Below, in pieces: positions 5,821-6,890 of a stretch of 6,890 nucleotides of DNA (its first letter is position 1; each line of letters begins with the position of its first letter). Source of the DNA: RGIG4608 sp045635885 (GTDB lineage: Bacteria; Bacillota; Clostridia; Oscillospirales; CAG-272); contig JAZTWO010000037.1 of the NCBI GenBank assembly GCA_045635885.1, positions 1 to 6,890 on the forward strand. The letters are read 5' to 3'. Under the pieces are notes generated by a model that saw only the letters and a list, made by a program, of their open reading frames with translations, had not been told where the DNA came from and made no database searches. The position numbers were made by a program, and so were the translations under genes.

Positions 5821-5842
5821 TTTACTCGAAAGGAGCTAAACT

Positions 5843-6472
5843 ATGGCAGAAGAAAAAGTGTATATAACGGTCAAGGGCTATGGCGAGGCTCGTTTTGAAG
5901 AGAAAAAGTCGGTGTTTATCGGCTATTGCGAGCATGTGACAAGCGAGGAAGAGGCTCTTACCTTTGTGAAAAAAATCAAAGAAAAACACCGTGACGCAAC
6001 CCATAATTGCTATGGCTACGTTATGAATGGCGGTATTTTGTGCCGCTATTCCGACGACGGTGAGCCGCAGGGAACTGCAGGCAAGCCCATTCTCGATATG
6101 CTTGTGAAAAGTGGAGTTGACGACGTTTGCGTTGTTGTAACTCGTTATTTTGGTGGAACGTTGCTCGGTACGGGTGGACTCGTTCACGCATATTCCCTCG
6201 GCGCAAAAATGGCGGTTGAAGCGGCAGGAATTGCCCAATTCGAGAACTACGTTGTCTTGAAGGTTGCTTGTTCCTACTCCGATTATCAAAGAATTGGACT
6301 TGAGCTTGAAAGGTACGATGCCATTATTGATAACACGGACTATTCCGATAGCGTCTTGGTGCAATTTGCAGTAAAAAAGCAGTTTTCCGACGAGATTTCA
6401 CGCAAAATTTCCGAAATAACCTCGGGCAAAAACGTGCCAACCAAACTTGGCGAAAGATTCGATGCGAAATAA
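5843..6472 (+). CDS. YigZ/YvyE (IMPACT, UPF0029) family protein
   Basis: Predicted 209-residue cytoplasmic protein of the YigZ/IMPACT family. The bacterial members have an unsettled role; the eukaryotic relative IMPACT modulates GCN2, and a link to translation or RNA binding is only inferred. The UPF0029 domain covers about 15-125 with its signature YSDDGEPQGTAGKPIL (69-84) and VVVTRYFGGTLLGTGGLVHAY (97-117). A C-terminal ferredoxin-like DUF1949 domain spans about 136-195. Length fits the family (about 205-217). The start has AAGGAG (5830-5835) seven bases upstream. Its codon use is like that of murI and hflX rather than the DUF2310 gene just upstream, which implies the latter was inserted before it. 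It ends at its own strong terminator. Confidence 0.93.
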   Translation: MAEEKVYITVKGYGEARFEEKKSVFIGYCEHVTSEEEALTFVKKIKEKHRDATHNCYGYVMNGGILCRYSDDGEPQGTAGKPILDMLVKSGVDDVCVVVTRYFGGTLLGTGGLVHAYSLGAKMAVEAAGIAQFENYVVLKVACSYSDYQRIGLELERYDAIIDNTDYSDSVLVQFAVKKQFSDEISRKISEITSGKNVPTKLGERFDAK

Positions 6473-6481
6473 ATAAAATCA

Positions 6482-6511
6482 ACGGTGAGTCAATGCGGCT
6501 CACCGTTTTTT
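6482..6511 (+). terminator. Rho-independent terminator after the yigZ-like gene
   Basis: ACGGTGAG (6482-6489) pairs perfectly with CTCACCGT (6499-6506), extended inward by a U-G and a C-G pair to leave an AATGC loop, followed immediately by T residues through 6511. It lies 9 bases after the stop codon. Confidence 0.92.
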
Positions 6512-6538
6512 GTTATTCAAATTTTGATTTATAGGAAA

Positions 6539-6890
6539 AGTTACAAAGATAAAAATTTTCGCTTTTTTGAAAAAAGCTCGCAAAAAAACTTTCAATCGTA
6601 TTAGGGTAAACAAATTTTGCGCAACGCGCGTGACTCGCTTCTTCGCGCTCGTCACACTCGTTTTTGTTGCACAGGTGCAACAAAAACCACACCTTGCTAC
6701 TCTGCACATAGAGTTTTTGATAGCAAAATGGCTACGCTTTTAGTAACAAATCACAGATTTTCGAATGTATGAGAAAATCGTTATGTATTTTTAGGTAAAC
6801 TTTATAGCAAACCACCGTTTTTGCTTGCAAAATGAGGTTGTAAAACCTCAAGGTGTGTTTGCTTCGGCGCGCAACTATTTTTTTACTAAA
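6539..6890 (+). repeat. Multi-hairpin interspersed element, copy 3 (diverged, reaches window end)
   Basis: The copy opens with AAGTTACAAAGAT (6539-6551), then an H1 equivalent GCTTTTTT G AAAAAAGC (6561-6577) and AAAAACTTTCAATCG (6584-6598), which matches the first linker of copies 1 and 2 with one change. Further hairpins follow: a GC-rich segment with GCGCAACGCGC and GTGAC...GTCAC (about 6618-6655); a perfect 13-bp stem (6660-6672 with 6675-6687); GATTTTC/GAAAATC (6756-6762 with 6773-6779); AGCAAA/TTTGCT around 6806-6825; and TGAGGTT/AACCTCA (6833-6839 with 6844-6850). Only the first 60 bases align confidently; the rest is assigned by its hairpin-rich layout. No gene is supported here; the short minus-strand open frames lack ribosome binding sites and family features. 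Confidence 0.55.
6660..6687. repeat. Perfect 13-bp inverted repeat with 2-base spacer
   Basis: GTTTTTGTTGCAC (6660-6672) and its exact reverse complement GTGCAACAAAAAC (6675-6687) are separated by AG. It is the longest perfect stem in the window. As a hairpin the innermost pairs would open to a four-base or larger loop. As double-stranded DNA it is a near-palindrome that could bind a dimeric protein. No T-run follows on either strand. Confidence 0.75.

Noticed and set aside
5822..6364. 180-codon minus-strand open frame opposite the yigZ-like gene
   Set aside because: It is antisense to strongly conserved UPF0029 codons, with no start signal of its own.
6500..6709. Two overlapping minus-strand open frames of 64-69 codons
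   Set aside because: They cover the terminator and repeat copy 3, their sequence is low-complexity, and neither has a ribosome binding site.

Overview
The window looks like chromosome from a low- to mid-GC, endospore-forming Firmicute of the Clostridia type, perhaps an uncultured gut lineage. The basis is a spoIIGA-sigE sporulation pair, purine-rich Shine-Dalgarno sites (GGAGG-like) before almost every gene, a zinc-type L31, and genes that all run left to right on the + strand. I cannot name a species.

Layout. Positions 1-561 have no convincing gene and are packed with inverted repeats: a short dispersed-repeat-like segment at about 47-85, then a long multi-hairpin element read on the - strand (about 144-534). 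Its end next to spoIIGA carries four iterations of a TACTTTSTAAC-like unit. Next come spoIIGA (562-1422), encoding the membrane aspartic protease that activates pro-sigma-E, and sigE (1443-2207), encoding its substrate. The usual third member, sigG, is not next. Instead a consensus extended -10 promoter drives rpmE (2302-2511, ribosomal protein L31), which ends at a strong terminator whose U-tract abuts the ribosome binding site of murI (2607-3401, glutamate racemase). murI overlaps hflX (3392-4708, ribosome-associated GTPase) by 10 bases.

Right after hflX lies a second copy of the multi-hairpin element (about 4705-4995, + strand). It is followed by an AT-rich two-zinc-ribbon gene that I match to the DUF2310 family (5056-5820), then a YigZ/IMPACT family gene (5843-6472) with a clean terminator (6482-6511). 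A third, more diverged element copy appears to fill 6539-6890 to the window edge.

Function. The coding content is mostly housekeeping: mother-cell sporulation control, ribosome function and rescue (L31, HflX, perhaps YigZ), and cell-wall D-glutamate supply. The least explained part is the repeat family. Copies 1 and 2 share the same ordered set of short conserved linkers (GAAAAACTTTAATCG, TTTTCTAAAATTT, GGWTTTATRGTTA, ATCGTAGG), separated by hairpins whose stem sequences differ while pairing is kept. That pattern suggests selection on structure in RNA or single-stranded DNA, and I do not recognise it as a named family.
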